Shown: piece by piece, positions 1 to 5,011 of the stretch
How positions within the stretch are numbered: the first letter of the stretch is position 1
Layout of the letters: each line of letters opens with the position of its first letter
DNA from: an uncultured Oscillospiraceae bacterium
Lineage (GTDB): Bacteria; Bacillota; Clostridia; Oscillospirales; Oscillospiraceae
Length of the DNA: 5,228 bases
NCBI GenBank assembly: GCA_958426425.1
Contig: CATZYY010000166.1
Span: forward strand, 1 to 5,228
Reading direction: 5' to 3'
Made by a program: the position numbers and the translations under genes
Notes under the pieces: model-generated
Database searches by the model: none
The model's input: only the letters and a program-made list of their open reading frames with translations
What the model was told of the DNA's origin: nothing

Positions 1-35
1 GAACAGACCGAAATGGCAACCGACCGCTGGTCGAG

Positions 36-410
36 TTACGATTTTTCCCGCTGATCGATGTACGGCTTCATCCAGCCCACGTCGGCGGCCACCGGAGACG
101 GGTCTCTCCGGGGCGCCCCCGCCTCACACCGCCGGGCCGCGGCGGCCTGATAGCGCTGCTGCTTGGCCTTCCACCGCTCCGTGTCCCGGCGGATGGTCTC
201 GGCTAGGAAGGTATATGCGATTTCGCCTGCGCCATCTAAAATCGGATATTGTTCCAAAATCACTTTGGGGTCTGTGGGAGCCTTGTCTGCCGCCATGGCA
301 TAGCGATACAGCAACAGCAAAAGTTCTCCCCGCTGCTGCGCAGATAGCGCCGCAATGCCATCAAAATTGTCAAAATACAGCAAAAAACTTTTTTTATGTC
401 CCTCTGCCAA
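36..410 (-). CDS. DUF6291-type small protein (phage replication-associated family), TTG start
   Basis: This gene encodes 124 residues from a TTG start at 410. The N-terminus reads KKSFLLYFDNFDGIAALS (about residues 6-23), then a helical stretch with QQRGELLLLLYRY, and later IAYTFLAETIRRDTERW (about 64-80) followed by an Arg/Ala/Gln-rich helix. This layout, an aromatic opening, a 'GxL' helix and a charged helix after an 'AF/YTF' segment, is how I recognise DUF6291. Those proteins occur mainly in phages, prophages and conjugative elements of Firmicutes, often near replication genes; their biochemical role is not established. The frame stays open up to another TTG at 470, but that codon abuts a GGAGG with no spacing. 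TTG 410 has a strong AGAGGAGG seven bases upstream and places the domain start correctly. GTG 458 is a weaker alternative. The C-terminal 30 residues (CEAGAPRRDPSP..WMKPYID) are not recognisable. No neighbouring phage gene is visible, so it may be an orphan or a remnant. Confidence 0.75.
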   Translation of the reverse strand: MAEGHKKSFLLYFDNFDGIAALSAQQRGELLLLLYRYAMAADKAPTDPKVILEQYPILDGAGEIAYTFLAETIRRDTERWKAKQQRYQAAAARRCEAGAPRRDPSPVAADVGWMKPYIDQREKS

Positions 411-416
411 TTCAAT

Positions 417-424
417 ACCTCCTC
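417..424 (-). promoter_or_regulatory. Ribosome binding site that sets the TTG start of the DUF6291 gene
   Basis: On the minus strand AGAGGAGG lies seven bases before the TTG at 410-408. It is the best Shine-Dalgarno match in this leader. It favours the internal TTG over the longer reading frame, whose first 20 residues (YRFVQQKGNG..) run through this site and do not resemble the family. Confidence 0.7.
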
Positions 425-575
425 TTATATAGCCGATGCCATTCCCCTTTTGTTGCACGAAACGATACAACCTCCGGAAAAATTTGATAAAATCCTCCCG
501 TTATAGTAAGTGTAATGGTTAGAGTTAGAGTAATTGTTATGGTTATAGTTAGAGCTAGAGTAAGAGAAAGCGCCC
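425..575 (-). pseudogene. Possible 3' remnant of a Tyr/Asn/Ser-rich coding sequence ending just upstream of the DUF6291 gene
   Basis: One minus-strand frame stays open across the hexamer array. It reads as a low-complexity Tyr/Asn/Ser/His run (SSSNYNHNNYSNSNHYTYYN), then GRILSNFSGGCIVSCNKRGMASAI in two adjoining pieces, with a TAA at 427-425 placed one base before the ribosome binding site of the DUF6291 gene. A stop just before the next gene's Shine-Dalgarno is normal operon geometry. Y/N/S-rich linkers of this kind occur in phage replication-type proteins of Firmicutes. Upstream, however, the frame runs into the yebC terminator, so no complete gene exists. I infer a possible truncated gene whose 5' part was lost near 570-600. 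The alternative is that the repeat is non-coding and the open frame is accidental; this is about as likely. The upper boundary is approximate. Confidence 0.25.
501..566. repeat. Eleven-unit degenerate hexanucleotide array
   Basis: From 501 the plus strand can be cut into eleven consecutive 6-base units with no indels: ttatag, taagtg, taatgg, ttagag, ttagag, taattg, ttatgg, ttatag, ttagag, ctagag, taagag. The consensus is about TTAKAG, with positions 3 (A) and 6 (G) invariant. On the minus strand the units read CTMTAA. Because the period is a multiple of three, two of the minus-strand frames stay open, giving Thr/Leu/Ile or Tyr/Asn/Ser dipeptide-like runs. It is AT-rich within a GC-rich region and lies between the yebC terminator and the DUF6291 gene. 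It could be a low-complexity linker remnant, a replication-linked iteron-like repeat, or slippage-generated sequence; the sequence alone does not decide. Confidence 0.8.
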
Positions 576-639
576 CTGCGTGCCTGCCGGTGCACATTGC
601 ACAAAAGAAAAGTTTTGTTTAATTTTTGGAGAGAAAGAC
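567..639. other. Intergenic AT-rich stretch with short inverted repeats, no gene seen
   Basis: Between the hexamer array and the yebC terminator I find no credible gene. Two small inverted repeats are visible: GTGCA/TGCAC around a 3-base centre at 590-602, and ACAAAA/TTTTGT around a 6-base centre at 601-618. No convincing promoter for the DUF6291 gene was found: TTAAAC followed after 17 bases by CAATGT on the minus strand is too weak to call. This stretch probably holds the junction between the housekeeping operon and the unrelated DNA beyond it. Confidence 0.45.
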
Positions 640-679
640 AAAAAAAGAGGAGCGGTATCAGCCGCTCCCCTGTTTTTTT
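640..679 (-). terminator. Rho-independent terminator of the yebC operon (potentially bidirectional)
   Basis: A GC-rich hairpin has arms GGAGCGG (649-655) and CCGCTCC (662-668) around a 6-base loop, extendable outward by a G-T wobble, a G-C and an A-T pair. It is followed on the minus strand by seven T (646-640), the classic intrinsic terminator form, 18 bases after the yebC stop codon. The plus strand also ends in seven T (673-679), so the element could stop transcription from either side. It marks the end of the DUF1858-trmK-nif3-yebC unit. Confidence 0.92.
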
Positions 680-697
680 GTTGGGACGGAACACAAC

Positions 698-1435
698 TCA
701 GTCGTTGTCCCAGTTGTGCCACACGTTCTGCACATCGTCGCTGTCCTCCAGCATGTCGATGAGCTTCTCCATGTTCTTCACGTCGCCCTCGCCGGTCAGG
801 GTGATGTAGTTCTGGGGCACCATCTCGATGTCGGCGTTGACGAACACGTACCCCTTCCCCTCCAGGGCCTTCACCACGTCGTTGAAGGCGTCGGGGTCGC
901 AGGTGATCTCCAGGGCGCCGCCCTCGGACTGGAAGTCCTCGGCGCCGGCCTCCAGGGCGTCCATCATCACGGTGTCGTCGTCCAGCTCGCCCTCGGAGTT
1001 GTCGATGACGATGACGCCCTTCTTGTCGAAGGACCAGCTGACGCAGCCCTGGGCGCCCATGTTGCCGTTGCACTTGTCGAAGGCGTGGCGGACCTCCGGC
1101 GCGGTGCGCTGGCGGTTGTCGGTCAGGGCCTCCACGATGACGGCCACGCCGCCGGGGCCGTAGCCCTCGTAGGTGACGGCCTCGTAGTTCTCGGTGCTGC
1201 CGGCGCCCAGCGCCTTGTCGATGGTGCGCTTGATGTTGTCGTTGGGCATGTTCACGGCCTTGGCCTTGGCGATGACCGTGGCAAGGCGGGAGTTGTTGTT
1301 GGGGTCGCCGGAGCCGCCGCCCTCTTTCACGGCCACGATGATCTCCTTGGCGATCTTGGTGAAGGCGGCGGAGCGCTTGGCGTCGGCCGCACCCTTGGTT
1401 TTCTGAATATTATGCCACTTGGAATGTCCGGACAT
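698..1435 (-). CDS. yebC: YebC/PmpR family protein (TACO1 homologue)
   Basis: The protein has 245 residues, the usual length for the family, and opens with the diagnostic MSGHSKWHNIQKTKGAADAK, continuing as RSAAFTKIAKEI. Further family landmarks are the MPNDNIKRTIDKALG segment (63-77), YEGYGPGGVAVIVEALTDN (89-107) and the acidic C-terminus with ADIEMVPQNYITL (201-213). YebC proteins are cytosolic three-domain proteins. They were first described as DNA-binding transcriptional regulators (PmpR in Pseudomonas). The mitochondrial homologue TACO1 acts in translation, and more recent work on bacterial members points to relief of ribosome stalling at proline-rich stretches. Which role applies here cannot be read from the sequence. 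The ATG is preceded by AAGGAGAG, which overlaps the last codons and stop of nif3; five bases separate the two genes, so translation is probably coupled. It is the last gene of the unit and runs into a strong terminator. Confidence 0.97.
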   Translation of the reverse strand: MSGHSKWHNIQKTKGAADAKRSAAFTKIAKEIIVAVKEGGGSGDPNNNSRLATVIAKAKAVNMPNDNIKRTIDKALGAGSTENYEAVTYEGYGPGGVAVIVEALTDNRQRTAPEVRHAFDKCNGNMGAQGCVSWSFDKKGVIVIDNSEGELDDDTVMMDALEAGAEDFQSEGGALEITCDPDAFNDVVKALEGKGYVFVNADIEMVPQNYITLTGEGDVKNMEKLIDMLEDSDDVQNVWHNWDND

Positions 1436-1440
1436 GGTAA

Positions 1441-2232
1441 TTACTCTCCTTCAACACAGTATTGGATCACTTCCCGGTGGGAAGCGGATTTGAAAACGGT
1501 CAGTTCCGGGAACCGCTCCGTCAGATACGAGACAAGGCGGGCGCAGACCGGGTCCTCCGTGGGGAAGTGTCCGGCGTCGATGAGGTTGACGCCCATCCCC
1601 TCCGCGTCCAAAAATTGGTGGTAGCTTAGGTCCGCCGTTACGAAGGTGTCGCACCCGGCGGTAATTGCGTGGTGCACGTAGTCGGCGCAGGCGCCGCCGC
1701 CCACCGCTACCCGGTGGACCATCTTGCCGCACCCGGCGTACCGAACGCCGTTGGCATGCAGATCGCGGCAGACCTTGCGGGCAAAGTCCTGTAAGGGCAT
1801 AGGACTTGACAGATATCCCACCCGGCACAGGCCTTCCGGGTCCCCCAGGGGCCCAGGGTCCTCCAGGCCCAGGGCGGCGGCAAAGGCGTCGTTCACGCCG
1901 CCGTCGGCCACGTCCAGGTTGGTGTGCATGCAGATGGCGGACACGTTGCTGCGCAGCAGACGCAGCAGCAGGTGGCCCTGGGGCGTGTCCTCCCGGATGT
2001 TCTGGACCGGCAGCCACCGGCAGTTCATGATGGGGTGGTGGCTGACGATCAGCTGACAGCCGTTTTCAATGGCCTCGGCGGCCACGGCCTCGGTGATGTC
2101 CAATGCCACGCACACCCGCTCCACGGCCTGGTCCGGGTCCCCCAGCAGGTGGCCCACATTGTCCCAGTCCATGGCCCGCTCCCGGGGAGCGAGGTCAAAC
2201 AGGGCCTGTTCAATTTCCCGTACCGTTGGCAT
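1441..2232 (-). CDS. Nif3-like dinuclear metal centre protein (DUF34/YqfO, short form)
   Basis: The 263-residue protein opens with a segment typical of Nif3/DUF34 proteins (MPTVREIEQALFDLAP, then DWDNVGHLLGD at 22-32). The metal-ligand motifs are all present: SHHP (His65, His66), HTNLD (His103, Asp107) and GHFPTE (His222, Glu226), with YHQFLDA (204-210) before the last. Members form toroidal hexamers with two metal ions per subunit. Proposed roles include GTP cyclohydrolase-like hydrolysis and metal delivery, and none is settled. At 263 residues it lacks the PII-like insert that makes Bacillus subtilis YqfO about 370 residues, so it is the compact form. The start ATG at 2232 lies inside trmK (23-base overlap) with GAGGAG six to seven bases upstream. 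The trmK-nif3 order matches yqfN-yqfO of Bacillus, which supports both calls. Confidence 0.95.
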   Translation of the reverse strand: MPTVREIEQALFDLAPRERAMDWDNVGHLLGDPDQAVERVCVALDITEAVAAEAIENGCQLIVSHHPIMNCRWLPVQNIREDTPQGHLLLRLLRSNVSAICMHTNLDVADGGVNDAFAAALGLEDPGPLGDPEGLCRVGYLSSPMPLQDFARKVCRDLHANGVRYAGCGKMVHRVAVGGGACADYVHHAITAGCDTFVTADLSYHQFLDAEGMGVNLIDAGHFPTEDPVCARLVSYLTERFPELTVFKSASHREVIQYCVEGE

Positions 2233-2920
2233 GGCGCCACTCCTCTCTCAGTTCCAACAGCTCCGTCAGCAGGTCCCGGACGTCGTCGGCCCGGTCCTCC
2301 GGCCGGGACGAGCGGTTCCGGCCGGCCACGATGCCCTGGAGCTGGATGATCCGCTGAATGATGTACCGCTCTCCCAGAGGGTCGCCGGTGACGAAAGGGC
2401 CGCAGTGGCAATGCCCCGGTGAAAGCCGCATCTCCCCTGCCCCGGCCTCCAGCACCGGGTAGAGAAAGCCCCGGTCCTCCACCAGGGACTCCCGCCGGAT
2501 GGCATACCCGTTTTCCGCCAAGAAGCGGCGCAGGACCTCCGCCCGGGTGTGGGGGGCAAGCAGCAGGGTGTGGCGTCCGTGGGCGGTCCAGGGGGCGGCG
2601 GCAAGGATGCGGGCGATGGTCTCCCCGCCCATGCCGGCGATCACCACCGTGTCGCAGTCCTCCGGGCCCACGCCCTCCAGCCCGTCGCACAGTCGGAAGT
2701 CCACCCGGTCCGCCACGCCGAAGGCGGCGGCGTTTTGCCGGGCCCGGCTCAATGGCCCCGGCCGCAGGTCACTGGCGATGGCACTGTGAATGCGCCCGTG
2801 GACCAGCAGCCAAATGGGCAGCAGGGCGTGGTCCGTGCCCACGTCCGCAAGCCTGGCACCCGGCGCCACCCAGTCCGCCAAGCGGGACAGCCTGGGGGAA
2901 AGCTCCAGTCGTTTTTCCAT
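2210..2920 (-). CDS. trmK: tRNA (adenine(22)-N1)-methyltransferase TrmK
   Basis: The 236-residue protein is a class I SAM-dependent methyltransferase of the TrmK (YqfN) family, which methylates N1 of A22 in the D-arm of several bacterial tRNAs. Visible motifs are the SAM-binding loop ADVGTDHALLP (25-35), the acidic strand end SDLRP (50-54, Asp51), CDGLEGV (78-84), and IAGMGGE (94-100), which is characteristic of this family. A predicted helical or coiled C-terminal region (about 180-230, rich in Arg, Glu, Leu) fits the tRNA-binding tail. The segment after motif V reads LLLAPH (119-124), where I expect LxLQPN in relatives, so this member may deviate at that site. The ATG at 2920 is preceded by CGGAG at eight bases. 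The gene follows the DUF1858 gene by 77 bases that contain a 16-bp hairpin, and overlaps nif3 by 23 bases, implying translational coupling. Confidence 0.94.
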   Translation of the reverse strand: MEKRLELSPRLSRLADWVAPGARLADVGTDHALLPIWLLVHGRIHSAIASDLRPGPLSRARQNAAAFGVADRVDFRLCDGLEGVGPEDCDTVVIAGMGGETIARILAAAPWTAHGRHTLLLAPHTRAEVLRRFLAENGYAIRRESLVEDRGFLYPVLEAGAGEMRLSPGHCHCGPFVTGDPLGERYIIQRIIQLQGIVAGRNRSSRPEDRADDVRDLLTELLELREEWRHANGTGN

Positions 2921-2944
2921 GGTTCACGCTCCGAAAACCGGCAT

Positions 2945-2982
2945 AGGGACGCATACGGAGTTTCCGCTCCGTATGCGTCCCT
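2945..2982. repeat. Perfect 16-bp inverted repeat (stem-loop) between the DUF1858 gene and trmK
   Basis: Arms at 2945-2960 and 2967-2982 are exact reverse complements (AGGGACGCATACGGAG and its partner) around a 6-base loop TTTCCG on the plus strand. Neither strand continues into a run of T, so this is not a standard intrinsic terminator. It lies 15 bases after the DUF1858 stop codon and 24 bases before the trmK start. As RNA it would be a very stable hairpin. It could protect or set the 3' end of the DUF1858 message, act as a partial terminator or RNase processing site, or be a small dispersed palindromic repeat. Confidence 0.9.
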
Positions 2983-2997
2983 CGGTCATAATAGGGG

Positions 2998-3204
2998 TTA
3001 CTGAGGCTTGTTGGCTTCCTCGTTCACCAGGGCCAGCAGCTTGTCCACATCCACGCCGTGGACCATGCAGGCCTCCTCCACCGTCTCGCCCCGGGAGGAG
3101 GGGCAGCCCAGGCAGTGCATGCCGATGGACAGGAAGATGGGGGCGGTGTGAGGGGCGATATCCAGAATATCACCGATGATGGTGTCCTTGGTAATGGTGA
3201 TCAT
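2998..3204 (-). CDS. DUF1858 protein with CxxC motif (hybrid-cluster-associated disulfide domain type)
   Basis: The 68-residue protein is essentially one DUF1858 domain: an opening MITITKDTIIGDILDIAP, then the signature IGMHCLGCPSSRGETVEEAC (27-46 plus Cys47), and a helix VDVDKLLALVNEEA. Cys31 and Cys34 form the CxxC, and Cys47 is a further cysteine. Small proteins of this kind (also modelled as a hybrid cluster protein-associated redox disulfide domain) are common in anaerobes. A redox or Fe-S-linked role is suspected, not proven. The frame is open to an ATG at 3288, but that lies upstream of the predicted transcription start. The ATG at 3204 has GGAGG eight bases before it and gives the usual domain start. 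It is the first gene after a near-consensus promoter and probably shares a transcript with trmK-nif3-yebC, though the hairpin downstream may separate it partly. Confidence 0.92.
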   Translation of the reverse strand: MITITKDTIIGDILDIAPHTAPIFLSIGMHCLGCPSSRGETVEEACMVHGVDVDKLLALVNEEANKPQ

Positions 3205-3212
3205 GGGAGATT

Positions 3213-3217
3213 CCTCC
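3213..3217 (-). promoter_or_regulatory. Ribosome binding site of the DUF1858 gene
   Basis: GGAGG lies eight bases before the ATG at 3204 on the minus strand. It decides the start in favour of the 68-residue form over the 96-residue open frame. Confidence 0.85.
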
Positions 3218-3231
3218 AAATGTGAGATTCC

Positions 3232-3264
3232 GCGGCCTGTCCCCCTTTGGGGCATACGGACCGC
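3232..3264 (-). promoter_or_regulatory. Possible leader stem-loop in the 5' untranslated region of the operon
   Basis: Close to the predicted transcript start the leader can fold imperfectly. GCGGTC pairs with GGCCGC (six pairs with one wobble), enclosing an inner CCCC/GGGG stem with a short A-rich loop. It matches no riboswitch class I know and is too small for most. It may only protect the 5' end of the message. Confidence 0.3.
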
Positions 3265-3273
3265 TGCCGTGCT

Positions 3274-3302
3274 ATTATACCCCATCATGTCCCGGATTTC
3301 AA
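3274..3302 (-). promoter_or_regulatory. Sigma-A type promoter of the DUF1858-trmK-nif3-yebC unit
   Basis: On the minus strand a -35 TTGAAA (3302-3297, five of six consensus bases) is followed after exactly 17 bases by a perfect -10 TATAAT (3279-3274). Transcription should start near 3267, leaving a leader of about 60 bases before the ATG at 3204. The -35 begins two bases after the terminator stem of the upstream gene. Confidence 0.88.
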
Positions 3303-3304
3303 TA

Positions 3305-3331
3305 GAAAATCCCGGCTGAGCCGGGATTTTC
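3305..3331 (-). terminator. Rho-independent terminator of the SLH-GH18 gene
   Basis: Arms GAAAATCCCGGC (3305-3316) and its exact complement (3320-3331) form a 12-bp stem with a 3-base loop, nine bases after the stop codon of the SLH-GH18 gene. On the minus strand the 3' arm itself ends in four T. On the plus strand TTTTTT follows at 3336-3341. It separates the gene from the promoter just beyond it. Confidence 0.85.
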
Positions 3332-3340
3332 CGCGTTTTT

Positions 3341-4990
3341 TCAGCTCAGGGCGTCCATCCAGCTCCAGCTGCCGCTGTTGGGGATGGTTCCCAGCCGCCA
3401 CACGGACACCCCGGTGACGCCCAGGAGCTTGGCCATGTCCACCCGGGCCTGGACGCTCTGGGCGTCGTCGTACCAGACGAAATAGGTGCTGCCGTCCTCA
3501 ATGGTGTAAACAGCGTAGGGGCACTGAAACCGGTCGGACCAGCCCTTGGTGGTGCCGCTCTGCCCCAGCCGCTGCTGGAGCGTTTCATTGGACACGTAGA
3601 AGGGCGCGGCGGCGGCCAAGGTCAGGTCCTGGGCGCTGTTGACCTTCCAGGCCACGTTCTTGCAGCTAAAGCCCAGCACCAGCTTGCCCACATCCTGACC
3701 GGAGGCGATCAGCTCCTCCACCGCCTTCTTCACGGACCAGTAGGCCTGATCCATGGGAGACGTGGGGACGGCGGTCAGGGCGGAGGCGCCCACCGCCATG
3801 CTCCGGTCCTCATAGTCGTAGGCCATGAGGATCACCTTGTCCGACAATGCCGCGATCCGGGCGATGTTGTAGCCGTCGTAGTAGCTGCCGGTGGTCAGCA
3901 CCGGGGGCACGCACACGTACAGCTTCTTGCCCAGGTAGTGGACCCGGGTGGACAGCTCCGTTAAAAACTGGTCGAAGGTCACCAGGCTGTCGGTCCGCAG
4001 TCCCTCAAAGTCGATGGTGACGCCGTCGTAGGGGTTTTTCCCGATGGTCTTGTAGGTCACGGTCAGCTCACCCACGATCTGCTCCACCGCCTGGGCCCGG
4101 CCGCTGTCGGAGGCAAGCATGTCCTTGAGAGACTGCCCGTCCATGAACACGCTGAGGTTCAGGCCCACATCGTTGTTCTCCGCCTGGGCCACCACCTCGT
4201 CGTAGCCGGTGGGGATGGCGTACTCGTTGCCGCCGGCGCTGGTGGTGGAGAGCACCGCCGTGGTCCCGTCCCAGGTCATGCGGCTCCAGCCCGCGCTGAC
4301 GGCGTCCATAGCATTGACAAGGCCCAGCTGACTATACGAGGAGATGGCGTAGAAGCCGTGGAGGAAGCCGTCGGCCTGGAGCTTTTCGTAGATCCGCACC
4401 AGCATGGCCGCCGCCTGGGCCCGGGTGGCGGTGACGTCGGGGCCGTAGGTGGTGGCGGAGGTGCCGTGGGTCATGCCGATGTCATAGGCCACGGAGATGT
4501 ACCCCTTCCCCTCCGTCACGTCGGTGAAGGGAAGGCTTGCATATTTCTCTGCCAAGGCGGCAGCTCCGCCCAGTCCCAGTGCCCGGACCAGGATCTCCGC
4601 CATCTCCCCCCGGGTAATGGGGTCCGTGGGCCGGAAGGGCTCGTCGGTATCCACCCAGCCGTACTGCGCTGCCGCGTCGATGGAGCTGTAATAGGCCTTG
4701 ACGGTCTCATAGTCCACCTCCATGGCCATTGTAATGTAGCTCTTCAGCGTCTCGTCGCCGTCCTGAGGCAGCAGCATCCGGTCCAGCACCGTGACGAACT
4801 GGGCCCTGGTCATGGGGTCGGCGTAGCCGAAGGTGGTGTCGGTGTAGCCCTTCATGAGGCCGTAGTCCGAGGCCTTTTGCACCTCGGCGGCCAAGGAGCC
4901 GGACACGTCGGCGTACGCGGCGGAGGCGGGCGCCGTCCCCAGGGCCATCAGCAGCGACAAAGACAAGAGCGCGCAGAGCAGCTTTTTCAT
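3341..4990 (-). CDS. Secreted SLH-domain glycoside hydrolase family 18 protein (YaaH/SleL-like)
   Basis: The protein has 549 residues. An N-terminal signal peptide (KK, a hydrophobic stretch, cleavage expected after PASA near residue 24) is followed by three SLH repeats: about 26-72 (YADVSG..GLMKGY..MTRAQF), about 90-140 (more divergent, ITRGEMA), and about 154-204 (FTDVTEGKGY..ATRAQAA). SLH triplets anchor proteins to secondary cell-wall polymers. Residues 213-549 are a GH18 domain: the catalytic strand YDGVTIDFE (321-329) has Asp322, Asp327 and the general acid Glu329; ILMAYDYE (387-394) and YFVWYDDAQS..GVSVWRLG (503-534) match the YaaH/SleL/YdhD branch, which cleaves cell-wall or spore-cortex glycan at N-acetylglucosamine. 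I infer surface peptidoglycan remodelling or hydrolysis. The middle position of the motif is Thr325 where Asn or Asp is common. The ATG has AGGGGGG seven bases upstream. The gene is monocistronic by its terminator. Confidence 0.93.
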   Translation of the reverse strand: MKKLLCALLSLSLLMALGTAPASAAYADVSGSLAAEVQKASDYGLMKGYTDTTFGYADPMTRAQFVTVLDRMLLPQDGDETLKSYITMAMEVDYETVKAYYSSIDAAAQYGWVDTDEPFRPTDPITRGEMAEILVRALGLGGAAALAEKYASLPFTDVTEGKGYISVAYDIGMTHGTSATTYGPDVTATRAQAAAMLVRIYEKLQADGFLHGFYAISSYSQLGLVNAMDAVSAGWSRMTWDGTTAVLSTTSAGGNEYAIPTGYDEVVAQAENNDVGLNLSVFMDGQSLKDMLASDSGRAQAVEQIVGELTVTYKTIGKNPYDGVTIDFEGLRTDSLVTFDQFLTELSTRVHYLGKKLYVCVPPVLTTGSYYDGYNIARIAALSDKVILMAYDYEDRSMAVGASALTAVPTSPMDQAYWSVKKAVEELIASGQDVGKLVLGFSCKNVAWKVNSAQDLTLAAAAPFYVSNETLQQRLGQSGTTKGWSDRFQCPYAVYTIEDGSTYFVWYDDAQSVQARVDMAKLLGVTGVSVWRLGTIPNSGSWSWMDALS

Positions 4991-5011
4991 GGTGGGTCCC
5001 CCCTGTTTCGT

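Noticed and set aside
411..470. Twenty-residue N-terminal extension of the DUF6291 gene from TTG 470
   Set aside because: The upstream GGAGG touches this codon with no spacing, the extension encodes the internal ribosome binding site of the better start, and the extra residues do not resemble the family.
501..566. Hexamer array as a CRISPR array or telomere
   Set aside because: There are no longer direct repeats with unique spacers, and the units are adjoining 6-mers in the middle of a chromosome-like context, so neither fits.
626..1624. A 332-codon open frame on the plus strand opposite yebC
   Set aside because: It is the antisense shadow of GC-rich yebC codons: it gives Val/Gly/Leu/His-rich low-complexity protein, runs through the terminator hairpin at its start, and has no ribosome binding site.
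2419..2946. Long open frames opposite and within trmK and nif3
   Set aside because: They are Pro/Arg/Gly-rich translations typical of alternate frames of GC-rich genes, while the minus-strand frames match well-known families over their full length.
2945..2982. 16-bp inverted repeat as an intrinsic terminator
   Set aside because: No T-run follows the stem on either strand, and three co-directional genes with overlapping or near-contact spacing follow without a promoter I can identify.
2951..3260. Shared 9-base word GCATACGGA in the leader and the hairpin as a long-range switch
   Set aside because: Nine-base matches are expected by chance many times in a window of this size, and the 16-bp stem would outcompete any such pairing. 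I kept it only as a remark.
3205..3288. 28-residue N-terminal extension of the DUF1858 protein
   Set aside because: The extended start lies upstream of the predicted transcription start at about 3267 and inside the promoter, and the internal ATG has an ideal ribosome binding site.
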